DNA of 64,000 bases from an uncultured Faecalibacterium sp. (GTDB lineage: Bacteria; Bacillota; Clostridia; Oscillospirales; Ruminococcaceae). The notes below the pieces were generated by a model, which had not been told where the DNA came from, did not search any database, and saw only the letters and a list, made by a program, of their open reading frames with translations. The stretch is from positions 16,386-80,385 of the forward strand of contig CAKTGS010000001.1 in NCBI GenBank assembly GCA_934561485.1, in the 5' to 3' direction. This document shows, in pieces, positions 51,810 through 60,466 of this stretch (positions are counted from its first letter, which is position 1; each line of letters opens with the position of its first letter). The translations under genes were made by a program, and so were the position numbers.

Positions 51810-52676
51810 ATGGAACTGCGCCGCACCGAACAGGGCTTTGCCCTTTATAAAGAGAAGGACTGCATCGGCCAATGCGCCCTGCAGCCCGCTGCCCGGGGGG
51901 CTGCCCTGGCCGGGCTGTGCATTCTGCCGTCCTGGCGGCGCAAGGGCTACGGCTCCTACCTGTTAAAAGAAGTATTGCGCGCCTTTGGCGGTTATGACCG
52001 GGAAGCCGCCACCGTGTTTACAGCGCCCCTGCCTGCAGACCCGGCCGAAACGGCCTTCTGGGCCAAATTCGGCTTTGCGGCAGAGGGCACCCGGCTGGTG
52101 CGCCGCCGCACGCCCGACCTGACCGCCGTCAAATTTGTGCAGGATTTTCTCTCTTCCCGGCTGGTGCACCCGCAGCTGTGTGTGGACGCCACCTGCGGCA
52201 ACGGCGGCGACACCGCCTTTTTGTGCCGTCTTACCGCCCCGGAGGGCCGTGTGCTGGGCTTTGACATCCAGCCCGAAGCCATTGCCTCCACCCGCGCCCG
52301 GCTGGAACGGGCCGGGGTACCTGCCAGCCGGTACGCCCTGCACTGCGACAGCCATGCGAACTTACTGCAATATGTGCAGCCTGGCACGGCCGATGCGGTC
52401 ATGTTCAACTTCGGCTGGCTGCCCGGAGCAGACCACGCGGTGTTCTCCACGGCCAGCAGCAGCATTCCCGCGCTGGAAGCCGCCCTGCAGGCGGTGCGCC
52501 CCGGCGGGGTGGTGAGCGCCATCCTGTACAGCGGGCAGGTGATCGGCTCCGGCGAAAAGCAGGCGGTGCTGGCCTGGCTGCGGGCGCTGCCGCTGAGCGC
52601 TTTTACCGTTCTGGTGTGCGATTTTGCCAATTGGGCCGAAACCGCCCCTCTGCCCTGCATCATTCTGAAAAAATAA
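51810..52676 (+). CDS. GNAT acetyltransferase fused to an MnmM/YtqB-like methyltransferase
   Basis: The 288-residue protein has two parts. Residues 1-105 look like a GNAT domain, with LCILPSWRRKGYGSYLLKEV as the acetyl-CoA-binding motif. Residues about 110-288 match YtqB/MnmM, a SAM-dependent methyltransferase that finishes mnm5s2U34 in tRNA: VDATCGNGGDTAFL, VLGFDIQPEAIASTRARL, a CDSH segment and MFNFGWLPGADH. The ATG at 51810 has AAGGAGG eight bases upstream. One chain for acetylation and methylation is unusual; the GNAT substrate is unknown. prfC lies 128 bases downstream. Confidence 0.88.
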   Translation: MELRRTEQGFALYKEKDCIGQCALQPAARGAALAGLCILPSWRRKGYGSYLLKEVLRAFGGYDREAATVFTAPLPADPAETAFWAKFGFAAEGTRLVRRRTPDLTAVKFVQDFLSSRLVHPQLCVDATCGNGGDTAFLCRLTAPEGRVLGFDIQPEAIASTRARLERAGVPASRYALHCDSHANLLQYVQPGTADAVMFNFGWLPGADHAVFSTASSSIPALEAALQAVRPGGVVSAILYSGQVIGSGEKQAVLAWLRALPLSAFTVLVCDFANWAETAPLPCIILKK

Positions 52677-52685
52677 CGAAAACCC

Positions 52686-52714
52686 TTGCATTATCACGCG
52701 TTTTCGTATAGAAT
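52686..52714 (+). promoter_or_regulatory. Promoter of prfC
   Basis: TTGCAT (52686-52691) and TAGAAT (52709-52714) are 17 bases apart, giving a leader of about 85 bases. Confidence 0.6.
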
Positions 52715-52737
52715 AGGGTGCGTATGTGTAAAAATAT

Positions 52738-52774
52738 GTTTTCTCCGCTCCTGCGCAGCGGGAGCGGAGAAAAC
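52738..52774 (+). promoter_or_regulatory. Strong hairpin in the prfC leader
   Basis: A stem of 14 bp or more (52738-52751 with 52761-52774) lies near the 5' end of the predicted prfC transcript. It has no T tract, so it is not a simple terminator of the preceding gene. It may stabilise the mRNA or bind a regulator. Confidence 0.5.
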
Positions 52775-52804
52775 TTCACCCCCTTCTAGGAGAATTTCAG
52801 ATCT

Positions 52805-54409
52805 ATGACAAATCGTGAAGAAATCGAGCGCCGCCGGACGTTCGCCATCATCAGCCACCCGGACGCCGGCAAGACCACGCTGACCGAAAAGCTGCTGCTG
52901 TACGGCGGAGCCATCAACCAGGCAGGTTCCGTCAAGGGCAAGCAGAGCGCCAAGCACGCCGTGTCCGACTGGATGGATATTGAAAAGCAGCGCGGCATTT
53001 CCGTTACCTCCTCGGTGCTGCAGTTCAACTACGCCGGCAAGTGCGTGAACATTCTGGACACCCCGGGCCACCAGGACTTCTCGGAAGATACCTACCGCAC
53101 CCTGATGGCAGCGGACTCTGCCGTCATGGTCATTGACGCCGCCAAAGGCGTGGAGGCTCAGACCATCAAGCTGTTCAAGGTGTGCACCCTGCGCCACATC
53201 CCCATTTTTACCTTCATCAACAAGATGGACCGCGAAGCCCGCGATCCCTTTGAGCTGATGGAAAACATCGAGGAAATTCTGGGCATCAAGACCTACCCCA
53301 TGAACTGGCCCATCGGCTGCGGCAAGGAGTTCAAGGGCGTGTTCGACCGCAACACCCGCAAGGTCCTGGCCTTTTCCAGCGATGGCCGCGCCAACGGCGT
53401 GAAGAAGGTGGAAGAGACCGAGGCCGAGCTGGGCGATCCCGCTCTGGACGAGCTGCTCACCCCCTACCTGCACCAGCAGCTGGTGGATGAGATCGAACTG
53501 CTGGACGGTGCCGCCGAAGAGTTCGACCTGGACAAGGTGCTGCACGGCGAGCTCAGCCCCGTGTTCTTCGGCTCGGCTCTGACCAACTTTGGCGTAGAGC
53601 CGTTCTTGGAAAACTTCCTGCGGCTCACCCCCACCCCGCTGGCCCGTGTGGACAGCCTGACCGGCGAAACCGTGGACCCCTGCCGTGATGAGTTCTCGGC
53701 CTTTATCTTCAAGATCCAGGCCAACATGAACAAGGCCCACCGCGACCGCATTGCCTTTATGCGCATCTGCTCCGGCAAGTTTGAGCGCGGCATGGAAGCC
53801 TACCATGTGCAGGAAGGCAAGAACATCAAGCTGGCCACCGGCACCCAGCTGATGGCGCAGGACCGCGCCATTGTGGACGAGGCCTACGCCGGCGACATCA
53901 TCGGCCTGTTTGACCCGGGCATCTTTTCCATTGGCGATACCCTGTGCACCGGCAAAAAGAAGGTGGAGTTTGCGGGCATTCCCACCTTCTCGCCGGAGCA
54001 CTTTGCACGCATTGAGCAAAAGGACACCATGAAGCGCAAGCAGTTCGTGAAAGGCATGGAGCAGATCGCCCAGGAGGGTGCCATCCAGATCTTCCGCGAA
54101 GTGGGCGGCGGCATGGAAGAAGTGGTGGTCGGCGTGGTCGGCGTGCTGCAGCTGGAAGTGCTGGAGTACCGCCTGAACACCGAGTACAACGTGGAGATCC
54201 GGATGCAGCAGCTGCCCTTTGAGCAGCTGCGCTGGGTGAAGAACGACCCCGACACCTACAACCTGCGGGATCTGGACCTGACCAGCGACACCAAGGCCGT
54301 GGAGGACATGAAGGGCAACCGCCTGCTGCTGTTCACCTCGGACTGGGCCGTGCGCTGGGCCGAGACCCACAACGAGAGCTTGCAGCTGAGCGAGTTCGGC
54401 AACATCTGA
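52805..54409 (+). CDS. prfC: Peptide chain release factor 3
   Basis: The 534-residue translational GTPase recycles RF1/RF2 after termination. G1 is SHPDAGKTTLTEKL, switch I is EKQRGISVTSSV, G3 is DTPGHQDFSEDTYR and G4 is NKMDREARDP. The C-terminal half carries the RF3-specific LRWVKNDP and DWAVRW. Length is typical. AGGAG lies about 12 bases upstream of the ATG at 52805. A terminator follows. Confidence 0.97.
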   Translation: MTNREEIERRRTFAIISHPDAGKTTLTEKLLLYGGAINQAGSVKGKQSAKHAVSDWMDIEKQRGISVTSSVLQFNYAGKCVNILDTPGHQDFSEDTYRTLMAADSAVMVIDAAKGVEAQTIKLFKVCTLRHIPIFTFINKMDREARDPFELMENIEEILGIKTYPMNWPIGCGKEFKGVFDRNTRKVLAFSSDGRANGVKKVEETEAELGDPALDELLTPYLHQQLVDEIELLDGAAEEFDLDKVLHGELSPVFFGSALTNFGVEPFLENFLRLTPTPLARVDSLTGETVDPCRDEFSAFIFKIQANMNKAHRDRIAFMRICSGKFERGMEAYHVQEGKNIKLATGTQLMAQDRAIVDEAYAGDIIGLFDPGIFSIGDTLCTGKKKVEFAGIPTFSPEHFARIEQKDTMKRKQFVKGMEQIAQEGAIQIFREVGGGMEEVVVGVVGVLQLEVLEYRLNTEYNVEIRMQQLPFEQLRWVKNDPDTYNLRDLDLTSDTKAVEDMKGNRLLLFTSDWAVRWAETHNESLQLSEFGNI

Positions 54410-54419
54410 TAAAAGAGCG

Positions 54420-54453
54420 CTGCGGAGTGCACCTGCGCTCCGCAGTTCTTTTT
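54420..54453 (+). terminator. Terminator of prfC
   Basis: CTGCGGAGTGC (54420-54430) pairs with GCGCTCCGCAG (54435-54445), followed by TTCTTTTTT. Confidence 0.85.
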
Positions 54454-54542
54454 TATAGAATAAAAAACACAACAAAGTATGCCAGACATTGGAATGAGGG
54501 TTCCCATTGCGGGGAACACTGCTGGCATGGAGGGTAAAGTAT

Positions 54543-55526
54543 ATGCAGAACATCAACATTGGCAAAAGCGGCATTTCCGTGCCGTTTCTGGGCATGGGTA
54601 CATGGGCCATTGGCGGCGGTGCATGGTGGGGCGATAACGACGATGCACTGTCGGTAAAGGCCATCCAGACCGCCGTGGAGCAGGGCATCCGGTGGATCGA
54701 CACCGCGCCCATCTACGGGCTGTACCACAGCGAAGAAGTGGTGGGCGAAGCACTGAAGCACATCGACCGCGACAAGGTAGTGCTTTCCAGCAAGTGCGGG
54801 CTGGAATGGCGGCACGGCACCCCCGTGCTGCACAAGGTGGTGGACGGCACCACCGTCTACCGCGACCTGTCCGCCCAGAGCATCATCGAGGACGTGGAAG
54901 GCAGCCTGCGCCGCCTGGGCACCGACCATCTGGATGTATTGTACACCCACTGGCAGACCCCGGACTTTGCGCTGTACCCGCTGGAAGAAACCGTAGAAGC
55001 CATGATGAAGCTGAAGCAGCAGGGCAAGATCCGTGCCATTGGTGCGGCCAACACCACGGCCGACATCATCCGCGGCTACTGCCGGTACGGCCAGCTGGAC
55101 GTCATTCAGGAAAAATACAGCCTGCTGACCCGCCGCATTGAAAAGCAGCTGCTGCCCACCTGCAAAGAGCTGGGTGTGTCAGTGCAGGCTTACTCCCCGC
55201 TGGAGCAGGGCCTGCTCACCGGCAAGGTAACCATGGACACCACCTACCCGGAGGGCAGCACCCGCAACACGAACCCCTGCTTCCAGCCCGCCCGCCGGGC
55301 ACAGGCCCTTGCCCTGCTGAACGGCTGGCAGGACCTGACCGAGAAGTACCACTGTACTCTGGCCCAGCTGGTGATCGCTCTGACCGCCCGCATGATCCCC
55401 GGCCTGCATGTGCTGTGCGGGGCACGCACCCCGGACCAGGTGCTGGACAACGCCGCAGCCCTGCAGCTGCAGCTGAACGGTGCCGATGCCGTGCGCATGA
55501 AGTGGGACGTGGACTCCATCTCCTGA
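54543..55526 (+). CDS. Aldo/keto reductase
   Basis: The 327-residue NADPH-dependent oxidoreductase has the AKR catalytic tetrad: Asp and Tyr in IDTAPIYGLYHSEE, Lys in VVLSSKCG and His in LYTHWQTPD. AIGAANTTADII and VQAYSPLEQGLLTGKV are the conserved barrel segments. It is closest to general-stress/YghZ-type AKRs; the substrate is unknown. GGAGGG lies eight bases upstream of the ATG at 54543. It is a single gene, flanked by terminators. Confidence 0.93.
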   Translation: MQNINIGKSGISVPFLGMGTWAIGGGAWWGDNDDALSVKAIQTAVEQGIRWIDTAPIYGLYHSEEVVGEALKHIDRDKVVLSSKCGLEWRHGTPVLHKVVDGTTVYRDLSAQSIIEDVEGSLRRLGTDHLDVLYTHWQTPDFALYPLEETVEAMMKLKQQGKIRAIGAANTTADIIRGYCRYGQLDVIQEKYSLLTRRIEKQLLPTCKELGVSVQAYSPLEQGLLTGKVTMDTTYPEGSTRNTNPCFQPARRAQALALLNGWQDLTEKYHCTLAQLVIALTARMIPGLHVLCGARTPDQVLDNAAALQLQLNGADAVRMKWDVDSIS

Positions 55527-55538
55527 CCAAACCGTTCA

Positions 55539-55580
55539 AAACGCCAGACTTCCGCCTGCCGGGGGTCTGGCGTTTCTTGT
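55539..55580 (+). terminator. Terminator of the aldo/keto reductase gene
   Basis: AAACGCCAGAC (55539-55549) pairs with GTCTGGCGTTT (55565-55575), followed by CTTGT. Confidence 0.7.
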
Positions 55581-55605
55581 CAAATGCCGCCGGGCGCGTT
55601 ATAAT
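55577..55605 (+). promoter_or_regulatory. Promoter of the GLUG lipoprotein gene
   Basis: TTGTCA (55577-55582) and a consensus TATAAT (55600-55605) are 17 bases apart. The -35 overlaps the tail of the preceding terminator. Confidence 0.8.
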
Positions 55606-55665
55606 GGGCTTGTTCCACGGTGCGGAAACGGCCCGCGCCGGAATGATTTGTGAGGAGAATTGCGT

Positions 55666-57882
55666 ATGAAACGGATTCTTTGCGGCATTCTTGCGGGTGC
55701 TGTGCTGCTGGGCCTTGTGGGCTGCGGCGGCAGCACGTCCGCCTCTTCCGTGCAGACGGCGGCCAGCGCTTCTTCGGAGGCTTCTGCGTCCAGCATCGCC
55801 AAGCGGGAGATCAAGGTAGACCCGGCACTGGCGGCCCCTTCCACCATCCAGCCTGCCGAGGCCTTTGCCGGCGGCACCGGCACCGAGAGCGACCCCTATC
55901 AGATCGCCACGGCAGAGCAGCTTGCCCTGCTGTACGAGAACACCCGGCGGCTGGGGAAAGATGAAACTGAAACCCTCGGCTCGTCCACGGCACGGTACGA
56001 TTTTTCGGCCGCCTGGTACGTGCTGACGGCGGACATTGCCCTGAACGACACCACCGATTTTGACCAGTGGGCAGAAAAGGCCCCCGAATACGGCTGGCAG
56101 CCCATTGAAACCTTCCGCGGGCATTTTGACGGCCAGGGCCACACCATTTCCGGCCTGTACATCTACGATACTTCGGAGCAGCTGCTGGATGTCGGCCTGT
56201 TCCGTTCCCTGTCCGGTGCCACCATTTGCAACCTGACCATGACCCGGTGCCGGGTGGTGGAAGTTGGCAACAGCGATGATGTGAGCATTCTGGTCGGCAA
56301 CAGCCTCTGCAGCGATCTGGAAAACTGCACCGTGACCGATTCGCAGCTGTTCTCCTCTCAGCCGGAGTTCCATTCGGTGAATCTGGGCGGTTTGGTCGGT
56401 GGTTTCTACGGAGACATCACCTCCTCCCGCCTTAAAAAGGATGCCGACCCGGTTCCCACCCCGGTGATCCGCGGCTGCAGCTTTTCCGGCAGTGTCTCTG
56501 CGCAGGGCGGCTGCACGGGCATCGGCGGTATTGTTGGTGTTGTGAAAAAAGGCATTGTAGAAAACTGTGTCAACTACGGAGATCTTTCTTCTGCAGACGG
56601 CTACCTGGGCGGCGTGGCAGCCTGGGTATTTGAAGGCTCGACCATAACGGGCTGCACAAACCTTGGCACCGTTACCAGCCTGGGCAAAGACGCTTATGTT
56701 GGCGGCATTATAGGTTCGTTGAACATCAGCACCTCGGAAGAACTCCTGACCCGGTTTGAAAACTGCGTCAATCAGGGCGTGGTCTGCGCAGATGCAGCGG
56801 GTGCTGAAAGTACCGGCGGCCTGATCGGCAATGTCTACCATTCCGGCAAGGGCGGCACCCTGGAGCTGAACAGCTGCCGCAATGAGGGCAGCGTGACCGG
56901 CCAGCTCTACACCGGCGGCCTGATCGGTGATCTGGACCCCGGCCACCTGGAATTTACCATGCAGGACTGCACCAACACCGGCACCGTGCAGGGCACGACC
57001 TGGGTGGGCGGCCTTGTGGGCATTGCCAATGAGCCGAGCCGAAAGGTGACCACCTGCCAGATCCTGCGCTGCACCAACAGCGGTGCCGTATCGGCCCAGA
57101 ACAGTGCCGGCGGCATCCTGGGCGGCGGCCTGCTCCTTTCGTTGGTTGGCCGGGGCGGAACACTGGCGATCCGTTCCTGCCGCAACACCGGCACCGTGAC
57201 CGTGCAGCGGATGATGGCCGGCGGCATTCTGGGCGCACTGACCGCCAATGATGAAGAGGAAAATATTGTGATCGACAAGTGCGAAAACACCGGCGCGGTG
57301 TGCTCTGCCACCACCAGCGGCCGCCTGGGCGGCATTCTGGGCGGCAGTGTGATCGGCTATGTGGACACCGAGCGGAACACCCCCGCCTGCACCATTACCA
57401 ACACCGTGAACCGCGGCAATATCGTGTACGGCGATGGTGCCAAGAACCTTGCGTCCTTTGCGCCGTCCGGCGGCACCGTAACGCCGGACGAAAACACCAC
57501 CACGGACGACAAGCTGGCCACCGTGTTGGGCGGCCCCTGCACCGGCGGCATTGTGGCGGTGAGCTTCCGCTGCGTGCTGGACAACTGCCTGAACACCGGT
57601 TCCACCCTGCTGGACAGCAGCATGGTGCCGGTTTACAGCACCGCAGAGCTGACCACGCAGGAGGGCACGGTTCAGGTGTTTGCCGCTTCGATCTACGGCC
57701 TGTGCTCCTACGGGCTGCAGTCCAAGTATAAGAACGAAAAATTCACCAACTGCTCCTATGTGGAAAACGCTCCCGTGGCTGTGAACGCCATTTACGCAAA
57801 AAACACCTCGAAGTTCGTCAGCAATGTACAGCAGGTGACCCCGCAGCAGGCTGAGACCCTTGCGGCCCAGCTGCTGTCCTGA
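55666..57882 (+). CDS. Surface lipoprotein with GLUG-type beta-helix repeats
   Basis: The 738-residue protein starts with a lipoprotein signal peptide whose lipobox LVGC puts the acylated Cys at residue 20. After a Ser/Ala-rich linker, from about residue 70 there are TESDPYQIATAEQLALL and FRGHFDGQGHTISGLYI, typical of GLUG proteins. Then about ten degenerate repeats (C/N-N-x-G-x-V, GGLVG, GGIIG, GGILG) should stack as a right-handed beta-helix. Similar proteins are adhesins or carbohydrate-binding surface proteins. The ATG at 55666 has GAGGAG eight bases upstream; the earlier TTG is less likely. The gene is monocistronic, convergent with the first ECF sigma gene. Confidence 0.9.
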   Translation: MKRILCGILAGAVLLGLVGCGGSTSASSVQTAASASSEASASSIAKREIKVDPALAAPSTIQPAEAFAGGTGTESDPYQIATAEQLALLYENTRRLGKDETETLGSSTARYDFSAAWYVLTADIALNDTTDFDQWAEKAPEYGWQPIETFRGHFDGQGHTISGLYIYDTSEQLLDVGLFRSLSGATICNLTMTRCRVVEVGNSDDVSILVGNSLCSDLENCTVTDSQLFSSQPEFHSVNLGGLVGGFYGDITSSRLKKDADPVPTPVIRGCSFSGSVSAQGGCTGIGGIVGVVKKGIVENCVNYGDLSSADGYLGGVAAWVFEGSTITGCTNLGTVTSLGKDAYVGGIIGSLNISTSEELLTRFENCVNQGVVCADAAGAESTGGLIGNVYHSGKGGTLELNSCRNEGSVTGQLYTGGLIGDLDPGHLEFTMQDCTNTGTVQGTTWVGGLVGIANEPSRKVTTCQILRCTNSGAVSAQNSAGGILGGGLLLSLVGRGGTLAIRSCRNTGTVTVQRMMAGGILGALTANDEEENIVIDKCENTGAVCSATTSGRLGGILGGSVIGYVDTERNTPACTITNTVNRGNIVYGDGAKNLASFAPSGGTVTPDENTTTDDKLATVLGGPCTGGIVAVSFRCVLDNCLNTGSTLLDSSMVPVYSTAELTTQEGTVQVFAASIYGLCSYGLQSKYKNEKFTNCSYVENAPVAVNAIYAKNTSKFVSNVQQVTPQQAETLAAQLLS

Positions 57883-57900
57883 GTTTTTTCAGCTCATACC

Positions 57901-57935
57901 AAAGGCCCCCGGCCGTATGGCCGGGGGCCTTTGCT
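57901..57935. terminator. Terminator between the lipoprotein and ECF sigma genes
   Basis: AAAGGCCCCCGGCC pairs with GGCCGGGGGCCTTT around a four-base loop. The A/T ends serve both convergent genes. Confidence 0.85.
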
Positions 57936-57955
57936 GTATGCTGTGATGGAGAATG

Positions 57956-58444
57956 TCAGGTTTTTTCGTTCAGCAGCGCCCGCAGCTTTGCCTTGGCCCG
58001 GTAGTAGGTCACGCAGGCCCAGTTGGCGGTGTGGCCGAAGATGGAGCCGATCTTTTCAAAGGAAAGCTCGCCGAACACCCGCAGGCTGAACACTTCTTTG
58101 TAGGGTTCTTCCAGCCGGTGCAGGCACTGGTGGATGGTAAAGGCGGCGTCCTCGTCCACCAGCAGCTCTTCCAACGCAGGCAGGGGGGACGCCGGTTCCG
58201 CCGGGAGCGCTTCCAGCGAGGTGCTGCGGCCCTGTTTGCGGCAGTGGGAGTAATAGCAGTTGCGCGCAATGGCAAACAGCCAGGCCCGGATATCCTGGGT
58301 GCCGTCAAAGGAATCCAGATGGCCCATCGCCTTGAAAAAGGTCTCCTGGGTCAGTTCCTCGGCCAGCGGCTCGCTGTGGGTCAGCCCCTGCAGAAACAGG
58401 CACACGTCCCGGAAGTAGAGCCGGTAAATGGTTTCGATGTCCAT
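57956..58444 (-). CDS. ECF-family RNA polymerase sigma factor (copy 1)
   Basis: The 162-residue sigma factor has region 2 (IYRLYFRDVCLFLQGLT, ELTQETFFKAM, DIRAWLFAIARN) for -10 recognition and region 4 (EEPYKEVFSLRVFGELSFEKI, ANWACVTYYRAKAKL) for -35 recognition. It starts three bases after its zinc-finger anti-sigma gene, so antagonist and sigma factor are made together. The order anti-sigma then sigma is the reverse of the usual one. It closely resembles the sigma factor at 59284 (ELTQETFFKA, HQCLH.LEEPYKEVFSLRVFGELSFE). The cassette has its own ECF-like promoter. Confidence 0.94.
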   Translation of the reverse strand: MDIETIYRLYFRDVCLFLQGLTHSEPLAEELTQETFFKAMGHLDSFDGTQDIRAWLFAIARNCYYSHCRKQGRSTSLEALPAEPASPLPALEELLVDEDAAFTIHQCLHRLEEPYKEVFSLRVFGELSFEKIGSIFGHTANWACVTYYRAKAKLRALLNEKT

Positions 58445-58447
58445 GGG

Positions 58448-59134
58448 TCAGCCTTTCTGGCAGTCCGCGCCGTATTCCTGCTCGGTGCCATAAACGTACT
58501 CTGTGGTGCCGTCCGGATTTTCCCGCAGGATGAACCGTTCCACCTGCTGGCCGTCCTGGTAGTAACGGGTCTCGTCAGCGCACACCACGGTCAGCACCTG
58601 GGTGCGGGAGACGGCGATTTCTGTGGACACGGTCTCGGAGCCGGTCAGCTTTGTCAGCGCGGCATGGAGGCCGGGGAAGGTATACCGCATGGCCCGGACG
58701 GTGATGTATTCCTTGCCCCAGCTGAACCCGCCCTCGGTCTCCAGCCGGACATTCTCGCCCTGGGCTTCCAGGATGCAGAGGTTGGCACTGTTTTCTTTTT
58801 TGTTGTAGGCCCAGAGCTGTGCCTGTGCTGCCGTGGCCGGGGTGCAGGCGGTGCCCATCCAGAACAGCAGTGCCACGGCGCACAGGGCAGCCAGCACCGC
58901 CGCCGCTGCCGCGCGGATGCTTTTTTTCTGCAACGACTTCTGAAGACTCTTCAGCGGGGCATCGGCGTGGGCATCGGCCTGCACCGGCACCGGCAGCCGG
59001 AGATCCTGCAGCGCCTGCCGGCAGTCCGGACAGTTTTGCAGATGTTCCGCTACCAGCGCGTCCGTTTCCGGGCTGGTGAGATGTTCCGCGTAGAGCGGCA
59101 GCAGGTCGCGAATGAGTACACAGGGCAGTTTCAT
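58448..59134 (-). CDS. Zinc-finger anti-sigma factor (copy 1)
   Basis: The 228-residue protein has a ZAS-type zinc finger at the N-terminus (AEHLQNCPDCRQAL, the HxxxCxxC motif near residue 30), one membrane helix at about 78-98 (AAVLAALCAVALLFWMG) and an outer domain of about 130 residues. It should hold the ECF sigma factor inactive until an envelope signal acts on the outer domain. Its gene precedes the sigma gene by three bases. It is paralogous to the protein at 59781, with the shared start LIRDLLPLYAEH and the same layout, but the outer domains differ more. Confidence 0.92.
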   Translation of the reverse strand: MKLPCVLIRDLLPLYAEHLTSPETDALVAEHLQNCPDCRQALQDLRLPVPVQADAHADAPLKSLQKSLQKKSIRAAAAAVLAALCAVALLFWMGTACTPATAAQAQLWAYNKKENSANLCILEAQGENVRLETEGGFSWGKEYITVRAMRYTFPGLHAALTKLTGSETVSTEIAVSRTQVLTVVCADETRYYQDGQQVERFILRENPDGTTEYVYGTEQEYGADCQKG

Positions 59135-59169
59135 ATCCGTTTCCTCCTTTTTCAGGTCCGTTCACCCCA

Positions 59170-59197
59170 ATAACGCGCGAAACAGCAAAACCTTACA
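59170..59197 (-). promoter_or_regulatory. ECF-type promoter of anti-sigma/sigma cassette 1
   Basis: On the minus strand TGTAAG (59192-59197) and CGTTAT (59170-59175) are 16 bases apart, 36 bases before the start codon. The same motif, spacing and distance occur at 60467-60494. Confidence 0.75.
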
Positions 59198-59221
59198 GGT
59201 TCTGCAAAAAAATTTGCAAAA

Positions 59222-59256
59222 ATGCGCCGACTCCCCCTTCCGGAGAGTCGGCGCAT
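59222..59256 (-). terminator. Terminator of anti-sigma/sigma cassette 2
   Basis: ATGCGCCGACTC (59222-59233) pairs with GAGTCGGCGCAT (59245-59256). On the minus strand it is followed by TTTTTGC. Confidence 0.8.
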
Positions 59257-59283
59257 GGGAAACCGGAGCAGCTGCGGGAAGGA

Positions 59284-59781
59284 TCAGCCTTCGCCCCGGG
59301 CTTCCAGCTTTTGTTGGATCTTGCTCTTGGCGCGGTAATAGGTCACCCTGGCCCAGGCAGCATTGTGGCCGAAAATGGCCCCGATGCTCTCAAAAGAAAG
59401 CTCTCCGAACACCCGCAGGCTGAACACTTCTTTGTACGGTTCTTCCAGCGCGTGCAGGCACTGGTGCACCGTAAAAGCGGCGTCCTTGTCCACCAGCAGC
59501 TGGTCGATGTCCGGCGTGTCGGCGGCGGTCTGGGCGGCATCGTCCAGCGGGGCGGCGTGTTTTGCTTTACGGCAGTGGTCATAGTAGGCATTGCGCGCCA
59601 CGGTGAACAGCCACGCCCGCACATCCTGCCTGCCGTCATAGTGCTTCAGGCCGTCCAGTGCCTTGAAGAAGGTCTCCTGGGTCAGCTCTTCGGCCAGCGG
59701 CTCGCTGCGGGTCAGCCCCTGCAGAAACAGGCACACATCCCGGAAGTAGAGCCGATAGATTTCTTCCAGTTCCATAGGCAT
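59284..59781 (-). CDS. ECF-family RNA polymerase sigma factor (copy 2)
   Basis: The 165-residue sigma factor has the same region 2 (IYRLYFRDVCLFLQGLT) and region 4 (YKEVFSLRVFGELSFESI, ARVTYYRAKSKI) as the copy at 57956. The ATG at 59781 overlaps the anti-sigma stop (TGATG), so I place the start there; a frame to 59793 lies over the upstream gene. Region 4 differs at a few positions (NAAWARVTYY against TANWACVTYY), which may allow distinct but overlapping promoters. Confidence 0.93.
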   Translation of the reverse strand: MPMELEEIYRLYFRDVCLFLQGLTRSEPLAEELTQETFFKALDGLKHYDGRQDVRAWLFTVARNAYYDHCRKAKHAAPLDDAAQTAADTPDIDQLLVDKDAAFTVHQCLHALEEPYKEVFSLRVFGELSFESIGAIFGHNAAWARVTYYRAKSKIQQKLEARGEG

Positions 59782-60431
59782 CACTGCGGCCACTCCACCG
59801 TATCCCAGGTCACCTGTTCACTGCCGACCACCTGCCAGGTGCCGCTGCTGCCGGAAAACGCCACCGACATATCGGCCGCGTTGACTCGCACCGAGCGGTC
59901 GGTGCGCATCCAGTTGGTTTCTTTCAGCAGGCCATTCTCCGTGCCCAGCAGGGATGCAAGGGCGTTATGGATGCGCGGGAAGCGGTAACGGATGACCTGG
60001 AAATTCCACTCATCGTATTCCTGCATGAGGTACACATCCTCGCCCCGGGTCTCCAGCACCCAGCCGGTCTTGCCGTTCTGTGCCTGCTCGTAGTGGGCCT
60101 GCAGCCGTGCATCAAAGAACGATACTTTATCGTAGGCCGTGTAGGCGTAGTGGGTAAAGCCAACGAGAACGGCCAGCACCAGCACCACCGCAGCGGCCCA
60201 CACCGCTGTGCGCAGCTGGCGGCGGGTAATGGCAATCTTGATGGTCTTGAGCGGGGCATCGGGTTCTTTTTCCGGCTGCACCGGCACCGGTTTCTCCATC
60301 TGGTCCAGCTCGGCGCGGCAGGCCGGACACTCGGCCAGGTGCTCCTCTACCATAGCAGTGCTGGCCGGGCTGGCGATATGCTCCGCATACAGCGGCAGCA
60401 GATCGCGGATGATCTCGCAGTTGTATTTCAT
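59781..60431 (-). CDS. Zinc-finger anti-sigma factor (copy 2)
   Basis: The 216-residue protein has the ZAS finger (EEHLAECPACRAEL, HxxxCxxC near residue 31), one membrane helix at about 76-94 (AVWAAAVVLVLAVLVGFTH) and an outer domain. It is a paralogue of the protein at 58448 and is coupled to the sigma gene at 59284. An AAGGAGG site precedes the ATG at 60431, 36 bases downstream of an ECF-type promoter element. It should sequester the sigma factor at the membrane. Confidence 0.92.
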   Translation of the reverse strand: MKYNCEIIRDLLPLYAEHIASPASTAMVEEHLAECPACRAELDQMEKPVPVQPEKEPDAPLKTIKIAITRRQLRTAVWAAAVVLVLAVLVGFTHYAYTAYDKVSFFDARLQAHYEQAQNGKTGWVLETRGEDVYLMQEYDEWNFQVIRYRFPRIHNALASLLGTENGLLKETNWMRTDRSVRVNAADMSVAFSGSSGTWQVVGSEQVTWDTVEWPQ

Positions 60432-60466
60432 GGTTTTTTCCTCCTTTTTCTGGGGTTTTCACCTCA

